NCBI GenBank assembly: GCA_003062205.1
Contig: PQCP01000102.1
Span: 1-47,500 of the forward strand
Source: Candidatus Sedimenticola endophacoides
GTDB lineage: Bacteria; Pseudomonadota; Gammaproteobacteria; Chromatiales; Chromatiaceae
Direction: 5' to 3'
DNA: 47,500 bases
The notes under the pieces: model-generated
The model's database searches: none
The model's input: only the letters and a program-made list of their open reading frames with translations
Told to the model about the DNA's origin: nothing
Shown here: positions 20,256-29,215 of the stretch, in pieces
Layout of the letters: every line of letters starts with the position of its first letter
Numbering within the stretch: position 1 is the stretch's first letter
Program-made: the position numbers and the translations under genes

Positions 20256-22538
20256 TCAGGGGGTCTCCCCGTCCACCGGTTCGCAGAAGCCGCACTCCTT
20301 CTGCGGGCACACCTTTTCGGTGCCGCGGCGCTTGGTGGTCTTGAGGGTGAGGATCGGCCAGCCGCAGCGCGGGCAGGGCTCGGCCAGGGGTTCGTTCCAG
20401 GTGGCGTAGTCACACCGCGGGTAGGTGGCGCAGCTGTAGAAGATCTTGCCGCGGCGCGATTTGCGTTTCATCAGGCTGCCGTTGGCGCACTTGGGGCAGG
20501 TGACGCCGGTGTCCTCGGGTTTTTCCAGGGGTTCGATGTAGCGGCAGCCGGGGTAGCCGCTGCAACCGATGAACTTGCCGTACTTGCCACGCTTGATCAC
20601 CAGGGTGGAGTCGCAGTCGGGGCAGTTGCGCCCCTCCACCGTCTCCGGCTCCTGCTCGCGCTGGGTGCCGTCGAGATCGCGGGTATAGCTGCAGGTGGGG
20701 TAGTTGGTGCAGCCCACGAAACGGCCGTGGCGTCCGAGGCGGATCGAGAGGGGGCTGCCGCACTCGGGGCAGCTCTCATCCAGCGCCTCGTGGGTGACGT
20801 CGCTGCGCTTGACGTTCTCCTGGGTATGGTCGATGCGCTCCTTGAACTGACCCCAGAACTGGCGCAGCAGGGGGACCCACTCCTCCTCGCCCCGGGAGAC
20901 GGCGTCGAGCTCGTCCTCCAGCCGGGCGGTGAAGTCGTAGTCGACATAGCGCGTGAAGTAGTTGGTGAGGAAGCGGTTGACCACGCGTCCCACGTCTGTG
21001 GGGTGGAAACGCTTCTTCTCCAACTGCACATACTCTCGGTCCTGCAGGGTGGAGATGATGGAGGCGTAGGTTGAGGGGCGGCCGATGCCGTGCTCCTCCA
21101 GGGCCTTGACCAGGCTCGCCTCGCTGTAGCGCGGCGGCGGCTCGGTGAAGTGCTGCTCGGGGCGGATCGCACGCAGGTCGATCTGCTCGCCCTCTTCCAG
21201 GGGGGGGAGCATCTTCTCGTCGTCGTCGCCCTTTTTGGCGTCGTCCACGCTCTCCAGGTAGAGTGCCATGAAACCGGGGTTGGCGATGGTCGAGCCGGTG
21301 GCCCGGAAGTTGTTGTCGGCGCCGCAGGCCAGATCCGCGGCCACGGTATTGATGGTGGCGTGGATCATCTGGCAGGCGACGGTGCGTTTCCAGATCAGCT
21401 CGTAGAGTCGGTGCTGGTCGCGGCTCAGGTGCCCCTGCAGCTCCTCCGGGGTGCGCAGCGCGGAGGTGGGCCGGATCGCCTCGTGGGCCTCCTGGGCGTT
21501 TTTCGCCTTGGTCTTGAACAGGCGCGGTTGTTTCGGCAGCTGGGCGGTGCCGAAGCGCTCGTTGATGAAGGCGCGCAGCTCCTCCAGCGCCTCGTCGGCC
21601 AGGTGCACCGAATCGGTACGCATGTAGGTGATCAGGCCGACCGCCCCGGTCCCGGTGTCGATGCCCTCGTAGAGCTGCTGGGCGGTGCGCATGGTGCGCT
21701 GGGCGGTGAAGCCGAGCTTGAGCGCCGCCTCCTGTTGCAGGGTGGAGGTGGTAAAGGGGGCTGCGGGGTTGCGCCGGCGCTGCTTTTTTTGAACCTGGGT
21801 GACGCTGAGCCGGCCTCCGGCGGCCTGTTGCAGGGTCTCCTCCACCTGCGCCGCCTGGGCGGCGTTGGTAATGCTGAACTGTTCGATCTTCTCACCGCCG
21901 TAGCGGGTGAGTTTGGCGCTGAAGCGCTGTCCCAGCTTGTCCAGGTCCGCCTCGACGCTCCAATATTCGCGCGCCACGAAGGCCTCGATCTCCTCCTCGC
22001 GCTCTACGATCATGCGCAGGGCGGGGCTCTGCACCCGTCCCGCCGAGAGGCCGCGGCGCACCTTCTTCCAGAGCAGGGGCGAGAGGTTGAAACCGACCAG
22101 GTAGTCGAGAGCGCGGCGCGCCTGCTGGGCGTTGACCAGGTCCATCGACAGCTGGCGCGGATGGGCTACCGCATCCTGGATCGCCTTCTTGGTGATCTCG
22201 TTGAAGACCACCCGGTACACCTCCTTGCCCTTGAGATGGCGGCGCCCCTTGAGCAGCTCGTAGAGGTGCCAGGAGATCGCCTCCCCCTCGCGGTCGGGGT
22301 CGGTCGCGAGGTAGAGGGTGTCGGCTCCCTTGAGTGCCTTGGATATCGCCTGTACGTGGCGATCGTTCTTCTCGATCACCTGATACTTCATGGCGAAGTC
22401 GTTGGCGGGGTCAACCGCCCCCTCCTTGGGTACCAGGTCGCGGACATGCCCGTAGGAGGCGAGGACCTCGAAATCCTTGCCCAGGTATTTCTTGATGGTT
22501 TTGGCTTTGGCTGGGGATTCGACGATGACCAGATTCAT
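20256..22538 (-). CDS. topA: DNA topoisomerase I (type IA)
   Basis: Relaxes negatively supercoiled DNA by single-strand passage. 760 residues, slightly shorter than the E. coli enzyme. It has an N-terminal Toprim domain (MNLVIVESPAKAKTIKKYLG; acidic triad in TDPDREGE) and the catalytic Tyr near residue 305 in GLITYMRTDSVHLADEAL. The C-terminus has four zinc-ribbon modules: three with CPxC...CxxYPxC patterns (CPECGSPLSIRLG, CPDCDSTLVIKRG, CPKCANGSLMKRK) and a last one with CPRCGWPIL...CPQKECGFCEP. ATG 22538 is chosen because homologues start at MNLVIVESPAKA. The neighbours smg, dprA and a LysM gene are a common gammaproteobacterial grouping. Confidence 0.97.
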   Translation of the reverse strand: MNLVIVESPAKAKTIKKYLGKDFEVLASYGHVRDLVPKEGAVDPANDFAMKYQVIEKNDRHVQAISKALKGADTLYLATDPDREGEAISWHLYELLKGRRHLKGKEVYRVVFNEITKKAIQDAVAHPRQLSMDLVNAQQARRALDYLVGFNLSPLLWKKVRRGLSAGRVQSPALRMIVEREEEIEAFVAREYWSVEADLDKLGQRFSAKLTRYGGEKIEQFSITNAAQAAQVEETLQQAAGGRLSVTQVQKKQRRRNPAAPFTTSTLQQEAALKLGFTAQRTMRTAQQLYEGIDTGTGAVGLITYMRTDSVHLADEALEELRAFINERFGTAQLPKQPRLFKTKAKNAQEAHEAIRPTSALRTPEELQGHLSRDQHRLYELIWKRTVACQMIHATINTVAADLACGADNNFRATGSTIANPGFMALYLESVDDAKKGDDDEKMLPPLEEGEQIDLRAIRPEQHFTEPPPRYSEASLVKALEEHGIGRPSTYASIISTLQDREYVQLEKKRFHPTDVGRVVNRFLTNYFTRYVDYDFTARLEDELDAVSRGEEEWVPLLRQFWGQFKERIDHTQENVKRSDVTHEALDESCPECGSPLSIRLGRHGRFVGCTNYPTCSYTRDLDGTQREQEPETVEGRNCPDCDSTLVIKRGKYGKFIGCSGYPGCRYIEPLEKPEDTGVTCPKCANGSLMKRKSRRGKIFYSCATYPRCDYATWNEPLAEPCPRCGWPILTLKTTKRRGTEKVCPQKECGFCEPVDGETP

Positions 22539-22618
22539 GGAGTGCAGGATTCGTTTGTCGCGGTTGGGTGGGCGGGGTGGGTGGCGGGGCTCCGTCCCCG
22601 GTCCCGCTGCCCGGTGTT

Positions 22619-23095
22619 TCAGTGAAGATAGACCGGGTCGTCGTTGTAGACCAGATCTTCCATCTGGGCAAAGGCGCTCTCCTGGCCGGGCTGGTTCATC
22701 AGCACCATCAGTACCACCCACTTCAGCTCTTCCACGGTGATCGGGTGGGTGTCGAGGGCGATGGCCCGTTCGATGACCAGCTCGCGGCTGGTCTGGTCGA
22801 GGATGCCGTTCTGCTCCAGAAACAGGATCAGGCCCCGGCTGTCGAGGTCGAGTCGGTTCTGCTCTGTCTGGGTATAGATGCGCAGGGAGCGGTCGGTGTG
22901 CACGGCGTGGGGCTGGCGGTCCTGGCCCAGGGCCAGCTCGTCGAGCCACTCGAAGGCCTTGCCGATCTCCTGCTCGGAGAAGCCCGCCTGGAGCAGATCC
23001 TCGTGGATCGCCTCCTGGTCGGAAGGCTCGCCCGGGTCGCTATCCATGAAGTTTTCATACAGATAGATAAGGATATCGACAACGCTTTCGTTCAT
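22619..23095 (-). CDS. smg: Smg family protein (DUF494)
   Basis: Small acidic protein of the Smg/DUF494 family, 158 residues, full length. It begins MNESVVDILIYLYENFMDSD and contains LLQAGFSEQEIGKAFEWLDE and the C-terminal LKWVVLMVLMNQPGQE, all characteristic. Its biochemical role is not established; it is nearly always next to dprA (smf), as here, and upstream of topA. No membrane segments. The gene probably belongs to a dprA-smg-topA operon with gaps of 42 and 80 bp. Confidence 0.9.
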   Translation of the reverse strand: MNESVVDILIYLYENFMDSDPGEPSDQEAIHEDLLQAGFSEQEIGKAFEWLDELALGQDRQPHAVHTDRSLRIYTQTEQNRLDLDSRGLILFLEQNGILDQTSRELVIERAIALDTHPITVEELKWVVLMVLMNQPGQESAFAQMEDLVYNDDPVYLH

Positions 23096-23137
23096 GCTCT
23101 CTCTCTACAGGCTGGATGCGGCAGGTGCGGAAACGGG

Positions 23138-24325
23138 TCATCCGTTTCGCTCGAAGACCGGTGGACTGCGCAGCAGCTGATAGCACCCGCCGGGGGCGGA
23201 TGATACGTAATCCTCCAATTCTAGCACCAGCAGCATGGAGGAAACTTGCTCCGGGGTCAATCCGCTGCGTTGGATCAGGGTGTCGATTTGCAGCGGATCG
23301 AAGCTCAACTGGGCGAAAAGCCGCCGGTATTCACCATCCCACTCCCGATCCTCCGGCAGAGGCTGCTGTTGCGGCTCCGACACCGGGATCAGAAAACGCT
23401 CCAGTAGTGGCCCCAGCTCTTCCAGGATGTCGTCGGCGGACTCCACCAGCTTGGCCCCCTGGCGGATCAGCGCATGACAGCCCCTGGCCAGGGGGTTGTG
23501 GATGGAGCCTGGGATGGCAAACGCCTCGCGTCCCTGCTCGGTTGCGAGTCGGGCGGTGATCAGCGAGCCGCTCTTGGTGGCCGCCTCCACCACCAGGGTG
23601 CCGAGGCTGAGGCCGCTGATGATCCGGTTGCGGCGCGGGAAGTTGGCGCCCAGGGGTGGGGTGCCGAGGGGGAATTCGGTGATGATCGCCCCCTCTTCGG
23701 CGATGCGGTGGGCCAGCTCCCGGTGGCGCGCCGGGTAGATGCGGTCGGGGCCGGTGCCGGTCACCGCGATGGTGTGGCCCTGTGCCTCCAGTGCTCCCTG
23801 GTGGCTGGCCCCGTCGATGCCGCTGGCCAGTCCGCTGGTGATGCAGAGTCCGCCGCCGGCGAGGTGGCGGGCAAACTCATGGGCCGTGCGGCGGCCCGCT
23901 TCGGTGGGGTTGCGGGAGCCGACGATGGCCAGTTGCGGCAGCTCCAGCAGGTGTGCGTCACCGACCACGTAGAGCAGCGGCGGCGGGTCGGCGATCTGTG
24001 TCAACAGCTCGGGATAGGCGGGGTCGGCGCGGGTGATCACCCGATGCCCCGGGTGCTCCAGCCAGTGCAGCGCTTGTTCCACACGCTTCCAGTCGGGGTT
24101 GCGCAGGTAGTCGCGCAGGGCCGCGCCGGGGCGCCCGGCGCTCTCCGCCAGGGTGGGTTCCCGGAACAGGCGTCCTGGGGAACCGAATTGCTCCAGCAGT
24201 TGGTTGTACCCCCGGCAGCCGAGGCCGGGAGCGTGTTGCAGGGCGAGCCACCAGCGCAGCTCTCCGGACGCCTCGGCTTCCCTGTCGGTGACTTCGGGCG
24301 TCCCGCCCTGATCCGGTGTTCCCAT
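23138..24325 (-). CDS. dprA: DNA-processing protein DprA
   Basis: Loads RecA on incoming single-stranded DNA during natural transformation. 395 residues. An N-terminal helical domain (ELRWWLALQHAPGLGCRGYN) precedes the Rossmann-like DNA-binding core with LAIVGSRNPTEAGRR, SGLASGIDGASHQGALE, TGPDRIYPARHRELA and NRIISGLSLGTLVVEA. A C-terminal winged-helix (DprA_WH) ends in QIDTLIQRSGLTPEQVSSML and GGCYQLL. All family motifs look intact, so DNA uptake or recombination may be functional in a genome that carries many identical repeats. ATG 24325 is the only start giving the full N-terminal domain without extra sequence. It follows the LysM gene by 117 bp. Confidence 0.95.
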   Translation of the reverse strand: MGTPDQGGTPEVTDREAEASGELRWWLALQHAPGLGCRGYNQLLEQFGSPGRLFREPTLAESAGRPGAALRDYLRNPDWKRVEQALHWLEHPGHRVITRADPAYPELLTQIADPPPLLYVVGDAHLLELPQLAIVGSRNPTEAGRRTAHEFARHLAGGGLCITSGLASGIDGASHQGALEAQGHTIAVTGTGPDRIYPARHRELAHRIAEEGAIITEFPLGTPPLGANFPRRNRIISGLSLGTLVVEAATKSGSLITARLATEQGREAFAIPGSIHNPLARGCHALIRQGAKLVESADDILEELGPLLERFLIPVSEPQQQPLPEDREWDGEYRRLFAQLSFDPLQIDTLIQRSGLTPEQVSSMLLVLELEDYVSSAPGGCYQLLRSPPVFERNG

Positions 24326-24442
24326 TAGCCCGGGCCGCCCCCGGGGTGAGTCGGGCGATCGCGAAATGCGGCTGCCAATCGGCCGGTTACACCATATCTT
24401 CGGGCTTCGTCAGACGGTCCCATGGCTCCGGATCCCGGTGGG

Positions 24443-25483
24443 CTAGAGCGGGTTGATGACCCGGTCGCCGACATTGAGCGGGCGGGTGGCCTGCATGATC
24501 AGGGCGAAGCTGACACGGGGGAAGGTGCGGAACACCAGCAGGGTGCCGGCCGGCTCGTCGGGCAGGGTGACCGTGTCGTCGGAGCGGGGGGTGACCACGT
24601 CGCGTACCTCGCGCCCCTTGTGCAGGATGTTCATGACGTCGCCCACCGCCAGCCCGTCGCTGTCGCCGCGGTCCAGTACCACCACGTTGAACTGTCCGAT
24701 CTGGGAGACGCCGTTGAGCACCGAGATGATGCGGCCCTCGATCTGCTGATCGGGTGCCTTGGGGTAGAAGGTCTCCAGGGGGACATCCTCGTCCGCAGGG
24801 AACAAACGGTCGCCGATGACGGTCTCCAGCTGCATGCCGGTGAGCAGGACGGTGGCCGGATCGCCGATGCGTTGAAGTTCGGCGTTACCTACGAACAGCG
24901 CCTCGTAGCCGAGCAGCTCACCGCTCTCCCCGTCCCGGTAGGGCTTGCCGGGGCGTACCACGTGGTATTGGAGGTGCTCCTTGGTTTCGATGGCGCGGAT
25001 GTAGGCCTTGATGTTGGTGCTGCCGAGGATGTGGCCGTCGGCGAAGTGCACCACGTAAGGGGCCTGGTCCAGGGACTGCTGATCAACCACGAAGGGGCGC
25101 GACAGGAACTGGCGCACCGCGTCCACAGGGATGGCCGGTATCGCCCCGTCGAGGGGGGTCGAGCGTACCTCGGGGGTGAGTTTGACCGTGGAGCCGGGTT
25201 GCAGGCTCAGGCGGGGCTGGCCGTTGACCCAGGTCATGGTGATAATGTCGCCGGGATAGATCAGGTGCGGGTTGCGGATCTGCGGATTGACATGCCACAC
25301 CTCGGGCCAGCGCCAGGGTTCGCGCAGGAAGCGTCCCGCGATGTCCCACAGGGTGTCGCCGCGCACCACGGTGTAGCGGTCCGGGTGGGCCGGGTTGACG
25401 GCGACGGTGTCGGCGGCCGTGGCACCCCAGGTGAGGGTCAGGCCGAGGAGGAGGCTGATGAGCTGATGTCTTGCGCTTGGCAT
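24443..25483 (-). CDS. Secreted LysM peptidoglycan-binding domain protein
   Basis: Exported protein of 346 residues. It has a signal peptide (MPSARHQLISLLLGLTLTWG, cleavage likely after ATAA), then a LysM module near residues 35-85 (YTVVRGDTLWDIAGRF and NPHLIYPGDIITM). A long beta-rich region follows, with repeated VGD-type turns (LAVGDVMNILHKG; PLNVGDRVINPL). Homologues without other known domains sit upstream of dprA in many gammaproteobacteria, so a cell-wall role is inferred from the LysM only. Start 25483 is preferred over 25519 because it opens the signal peptide and has AAAGGGA upstream. Its promoter region is now next to an IS/repeat array, which begins 72 bases upstream. Confidence 0.88.
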   Translation of the reverse strand: MPSARHQLISLLLGLTLTWGATAADTVAVNPAHPDRYTVVRGDTLWDIAGRFLREPWRWPEVWHVNPQIRNPHLIYPGDIITMTWVNGQPRLSLQPGSTVKLTPEVRSTPLDGAIPAIPVDAVRQFLSRPFVVDQQSLDQAPYVVHFADGHILGSTNIKAYIRAIETKEHLQYHVVRPGKPYRDGESGELLGYEALFVGNAELQRIGDPATVLLTGMQLETVIGDRLFPADEDVPLETFYPKAPDQQIEGRIISVLNGVSQIGQFNVVVLDRGDSDGLAVGDVMNILHKGREVRDVVTPRSDDTVTLPDEPAGTLLVFRTFPRVSFALIMQATRPLNVGDRVINPL

Positions 25484-25554
25484 GTCGGTCCCTTTGCGTG
25501 ATCGGCAATTGGATTTCACTGGGATTCCATTTTGAACCGGATTACTGATTCAGA

Positions 25555-25854
25555 CGCTAACCGCCATGGAGAGCGAAGCGAAGGCGGTTAGTCCCCGATA
25601 GGCGTAGGCGCGGTTGTATGGCCGCAGTTACGACCGATAGGGAGTGACGTAGGGCATACAAATAGCGCATCCGACACGCCGTAGAGTCATTGTGGTCATC
25701 ATGACGGAGTTGCGCACGAGCAGCTTTGCTGCAATGTGCGGGACGGAGTCGTGATGAGCGCAGGACGGTCGGGGCAGTAACGGCTGTCGCGTTGGCGAGT
25801 CGATTTTGGGGACTGGGATGTCCCAAAATCTTTCACGAGGTAGCGACACTCTTG
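25555..25854 (+). repeat. 300-bp interspersed repeat, copy 8 (first of the tandem array)
   Basis: Full copy; the left flank is native intergenic sequence upstream of the LysM gene (attcaga). The right flank is the cut end of an IS1380 transposase fragment (tgtagcttgtg). Confidence 0.92.
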
Positions 25855-26156
25855 TGTAGCTTGTGAGTGATATAGGATGGATGGCGCTGGTCGTTGAAGG
25901 CGCAGGCCAAGCGCTCGGTCAAGCCGATTTGGCGGTCGAGGCCGCGTAGAATCATGGGACCGAAATCCGAGGACAAGGCGCCGCCGTCAAAATCGCCACG
26001 CACGCTCAGACCGTCAACGGGGAGAAATCTCAGCGGTTCTTGGGTAGACTTGGACATGGGGCGACCTCGTTTAGCTTCACCGAAGCGTTTTTGGCGAAAT
26101 ACCAATTATATCAATTGGTTGAACGAGGTGCGCCCTTTTTTATGAATAATTCGGGC
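25855..26156 (-). mobile_element. IS1380-family transposase, N-terminal fragment with IS end (unit 1)
   Basis: On the minus strand, a start at 26057 gives [20 protein letters not shown], continuing through GLTERLACAFNDQRHPSYITHKL, the N-terminal part of an IS1380-type DDE transposase. It is cut by repeat copy 8. To the right of the start lie the IS leader and outer end (CCCGAATTATTCATAAAAAA on the minus strand). It is inactive. Confidence 0.75.
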
Positions 26157-26326
26157 TATATCACTCACAAGCTACAGGCGTTGTTTGCTCAGCGCACCTA
26201 CCAAATCGCTTGCGCCTACGAGGATGGCAATGACGCCAATACCCTGAGAGGCGATCCCGTATTCAAACTGGGGCTAGACCACCGGCCGCTGGATACCGAT
26301 AACCATTTAGCCAGCGCGCCAACGTT
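26157..26326 (+). mobile_element. IS1380-family transposase, internal fragment (unit 1)
   Basis: Forward-strand sequence YITHKLQALFAQRTYQIACA then YEDGNDANTLRGDPVFKLGL, the direct continuation of the N-terminal fragment but in the opposite orientation, sharing about 20 bases (tatatcactcacaagctaca) with it. The preceding IS end abuts this internal sequence at ctata, as if one IS1380 copy had inserted into another. It is cut by repeat copy 9 at APTF. Confidence 0.72.
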
Positions 26327-26626
26327 CGCTAACCGCCATGGAGAGCGAAGCGAAGGCGGTTAGTCCCCGATAGGCGTAGGCGCGGTTGTATGGCCGCAGT
26401 TACGACCGATAGGGAGTGACGTAGGGCATACAAATAGCGCATCCGACACGCCGTAGAGTCATTGTGGTCATCATGACGGAGTTGCGCACGAGCAGCTTTG
26501 CTGCAATGTGCGGGACGGAGTCGTGATGAGCGCAGGACGGTCGGGGCAGTAACGGCTGTCGCGTTGGCGAGTCGATTTTGGGGACTGGGATGTCCCAAAA
26601 TCTTTCACGAGGTAGCGACACTCTTG
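26327..26626 (+). repeat. 300-bp interspersed repeat, copy 9
   Basis: Full copy, start of unit 2 of the array. The left flank is the internal IS1380 fragment (ccaacgtt) and the right flank the N-terminal IS1380 fragment. Confidence 0.92.
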
Positions 26627-26928
26627 TGTAGCTTGTGAGTGATATAGGATGGATGGCGCTGGTCGTTGAAGGCGCAGGCCAAGCGCTCGGTCAAGCCGAT
26701 TTGGCGGTCGAGGCCGCGTAGAATCATGGGACCGAAATCCGAGGACAAGGCGCCGCCGTCAAAATCGCCACGCACGCTCAGACCGTCAACGGGGAGAAAT
26801 CTCAGCGGTTCTTGGGTAGACTTGGACATGGGGCGACCTCGTTTAGCTTCACCGAAGCGTTTTTGGCGAAATACCAATTATATCAATTGGTTGAACGAGG
26901 TGCGCCCTTTTTTATGAATAATTCGGGC
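26627..26928 (-). mobile_element. IS1380-family transposase, N-terminal fragment with IS end (unit 2)
   Basis: Same content and orientation as 25855-26156, with the transposase start at 26829. No difference from unit 1 was seen. Confidence 0.75.
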
Positions 26929-27098
26929 TATATCACTCACAAGCTACAGGCGTTGTTTGCTCAGCGCACCTACCAAATCGCTTGCGCCTACGAGGATGGC
27001 AATGACGCCAATACCCTGAGAGGCGATCCCGTATTCAAACTGGGGCTAGACCACCGGCCGCTGGATACCGATAACCATTTAGCCAGCGCGCCAACGTT
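26929..27098 (+). mobile_element. IS1380-family transposase, internal fragment (unit 2)
   Basis: Same content and orientation as 26157-26326. It is cut by repeat copy 10. Confidence 0.72.
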
Positions 27099-27398
27099 CG
27101 CTAACCGCCATGGAGAGCGAAGCGAAGGCGGTTAGTCCCCGATAGGCGTAGGCGCGGTTGTATGGCCGCAGTTACGACCGATAGGGAGTGACGTAGGGCA
27201 TACAAATAGCGCATCCGACACGCCGTAGAGTCATTGTGGTCATCATGACGGAGTTGCGCACGAGCAGCTTTGCTGCAATGTGCGGGACGGAGTCGTGATG
27301 AGCGCAGGACGGTCGGGGCAGTAACGGCTGTCGCGTTGGCGAGTCGATTTTGGGGACTGGGATGTCCCAAAATCTTTCACGAGGTAGCGACACTCTTG
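27099..27398 (+). repeat. 300-bp interspersed repeat, copy 10
   Basis: Full copy, start of the incomplete third unit of the array. It is the last copy in the window; none is found in the following 20 kb. Confidence 0.92.
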
Positions 27399-27699
27399 TG
27401 TAGCTTGTGAGTGATATAGGATGGATGGCGCTGGTCGTTGAAGGCGCAGGCCAAGCGCTCGGTCAAGCCGATTTGGCGGTCGAGGCCGCGTAGAATCATG
27501 GGACCGAAATCCGAGGACAAGGCGCCGCCGTCAAAATCGCCACGCACGCTCAGGCCGTCAACGGGGAGAAATCTCAGCGGTTCTTGGGTAGACTTGGACA
27601 TGGGGCGACCTCGTTTAGCTTCACCGAAGCGTTTTTGGCGAAATACCAATTATATCAATTGGTTGAACGAGGTGCGCCCTTTTTTATGAATAATTCGGG
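27399..27699 (-). mobile_element. IS1380-family transposase, N-terminal fragment with IS end next to def (unit 3)
   Basis: Same N-terminal fragment as in units 1 and 2, transposase start at 27601, with one silent base difference at 27554. Here the outer IS end (ttcggg on the plus strand, ending about 27699) meets native sequence, ctatagatttccgcaatcac, directly in front of def. This is therefore the only IS1380 junction in the array that touches unique chromosome on its right. Confidence 0.75.
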
Positions 27700-27721
27700 C
27701 TATAGATTTCCGCAATCACCA

Positions 27722-28255
27722 ATGGCAATTCTTGAAATACTTCACTTTCCCGACCCCCGATTGCGCACCAAGGCCCGTCCCGTGGGCGAGGTGGACGAGG
27801 CGATCCGCAGGCAGGTCGATGACATGTTCGAGACCATGTACGCGGCCCCCGGGATCGGGCTGGCCGCCACGCAGGTCGATTTTCACCGGCGTATCGTGGT
27901 CATCGATACCTCGGAGGAGCACGATCAGCCGCTGTGCCTGATCAACCCCGAGATCGTGGAGCGGGAGGGGGTCGAGGAGATGGACGAGGGGTGCCTGTCG
28001 GTACCCGGCGTATATGAACGGGTGCGGCGGGCCGACCGGATCCGGGTGCGCGCCCTGGACCGCGATGGCGAGCCCTTCGAGCAGGAGGCGGAGGGGCTGC
28101 TGGCGGTCTGTATCCAGCACGAGATCGACCACCTCGACGGCAAGCTGTTCATCGACTATTTATCGGGGCTCAAGCGCCAGCGCATCCGTAAGCGCCTGGA
28201 GAAGGAGAGCCGCAACCGCCAGGCCGAGGCGTCCGCCCGGTCGCCGGCGATCTGA
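27722..28255 (+). CDS. def: Peptide deformylase
   Basis: Removes the formyl group from the N-terminal Met of new proteins; Fe2+/Zn2+ metalloenzyme. 177 residues with the three motifs GIGLAATQV (I), EGCLSVPG (II, metal-binding Cys) and QHEIDHLDG (III, two metal-binding His). The start [20 protein letters not shown] at 27722 matches the family. No Shine-Dalgarno is visible before it, because the IS1380 end lies only about 22 bases upstream. The frame is open further up, and ATG 27686 within the IS end, preceded by GAGGTG, would add 12 residues and may be the start now used. It is first gene of the def-fmt-rsmB-DUF4390-ntrYX-like run; its natural promoter has been displaced or replaced by IS sequence. 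Confidence 0.95.
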   Translation: MAILEILHFPDPRLRTKARPVGEVDEAIRRQVDDMFETMYAAPGIGLAATQVDFHRRIVVIDTSEEHDQPLCLINPEIVEREGVEEMDEGCLSVPGVYERVRRADRIRVRALDRDGEPFEQEAEGLLAVCIQHEIDHLDGKLFIDYLSGLKRQRIRKRLEKESRNRQAEASARSPAI

Positions 28256-28279
28256 GCATGGGCCGCGGAGGCGTTTGCC

Positions 28280-29215
28280 ATGGGTGACAGACTGAGGATC
28301 ATCTTTGCCGGAACCCCCGATTTTTCGGTGCCGCCGCTGCGGGCCCTGCTCGCCTCGCCGCACCAGGTGGTGGCGGTCTATACCCAGCCCGACCGTCCCG
28401 CCGGACGCGGCCGCAAGCTGGCGCCGGGCCCGGTCAAGCAGACGGCGCTGGAGGGGGGGGTGGCGGTGTTTCAGCCCCGCAACTTCAGGGACGAGGCGGA
28501 TCTGGCCCGGCTGGAGGCGCATCGGGCGGACCTGATGGTGGTGGTGGCCTATGGCCTGATCCTGCCCCAGCGGGTGCTGGACGCGCCACGCCTGGGCTGT
28601 ATCAACATCCACGCCTCGCTGCTGCCGCGCTGGCGCGGTGCGGCGCCGATCCAGCGGGCGATCCAGGCCGGTGACGCCGCCAGCGGCATCACCATCATGC
28701 GCATGGAACTGGGTCTGGACACCGGGCCGATGCTCCTGAAGCGGGTCTGCCCCATTGCGCCGGAAGAGACCGGGGGCTCCCTGCACGACAAGCTCTCGCT
28801 GCTGGGGGCGGAGGCGTTGATGGAGGCGTTGCCGGGGATCGCCGCCGGGGGAATCGGGGCGCAGCCCCAGGATGATGCGCAGGCCAACTACGCACGTAAG
28901 CTGGAGAAGGCCGAATCGCGTATCGACTGGCGCCAGGGCGCCCGGGAGATCGAACGTCAGGTGCGCGCCTTCAACCCCTGGCCGGTGGCCCAGGCCGATC
29001 TCGACGGGCAGCCGCTGCGCATCTGGGAGGCGGTTGCGCTGGAAGGCGCACAGGAGACGCCGGGGCGGGTGCTCGACGAGTCGCGCCGGGGGATTGATGT
29101 GGCCACCGGAGACGGGGTGCTGCGCATCACCCGGTTGCAGATGCCCGGCAAGCGGGCCGTGGCGGCGGCCGACTTCCTCAACGCCAATACCCTTTCCGGG
29201 GTGGTGCTTGGGTAG
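28280..29215 (+). CDS. fmt: Methionyl-tRNA formyltransferase
   Basis: Formylates Met-tRNAfMet using 10-formyl-tetrahydrofolate, the counterpart of the deformylase encoded 24 bp upstream. 311 residues, normal length. N-terminal Rossmann formyltransferase domain with IIFAGTPDFSVPPLRALLAS, catalytic region INIHASLLPRWRGAAPIQRA and the Asp in MELGLDTGPMLL. The C-terminal OB-like tRNA-binding domain has RAFNPWPVAQADLDGQPLRI. ATG 28280 has GGAGG nine bases upstream. The stop lies within the start region of rsmB. Confidence 0.96.
   Translation: MGDRLRIIFAGTPDFSVPPLRALLASPHQVVAVYTQPDRPAGRGRKLAPGPVKQTALEGGVAVFQPRNFRDEADLARLEAHRADLMVVVAYGLILPQRVLDAPRLGCINIHASLLPRWRGAAPIQRAIQAGDAASGITIMRMELGLDTGPMLLKRVCPIAPEETGGSLHDKLSLLGAEALMEALPGIAAGGIGAQPQDDAQANYARKLEKAESRIDWRQGAREIERQVRAFNPWPVAQADLDGQPLRIWEAVALEGAQETPGRVLDESRRGIDVATGDGVLRITRLQMPGKRAVAAADFLNANTLSGVVLG

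Larger units (their letters stand above)
25555..27699 (+). repeat. Tandem array of 772-bp units (2.8 copies) of repeat plus IS1380 debris
   Basis: Units start at 25555, 26327 and 27099, exactly 772 bp apart; the third is cut short at about 27699. Each full unit is one 300-bp repeat, then an inward IS1380 transposase N-terminal fragment with its IS end, then a forward internal fragment of the same transposase. By eye the units differ at one base: offset 455 is A in unit 1 (26010) and unit 2, and G in unit 3 (27554), a silent change in the transposase frame. The array fills the gap between the LysM gene and def. It could be a true tandem amplification by recombination between repeats, or a loop of the assembly graph; the single-base difference argues for some real copies. 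Confidence 0.85.
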
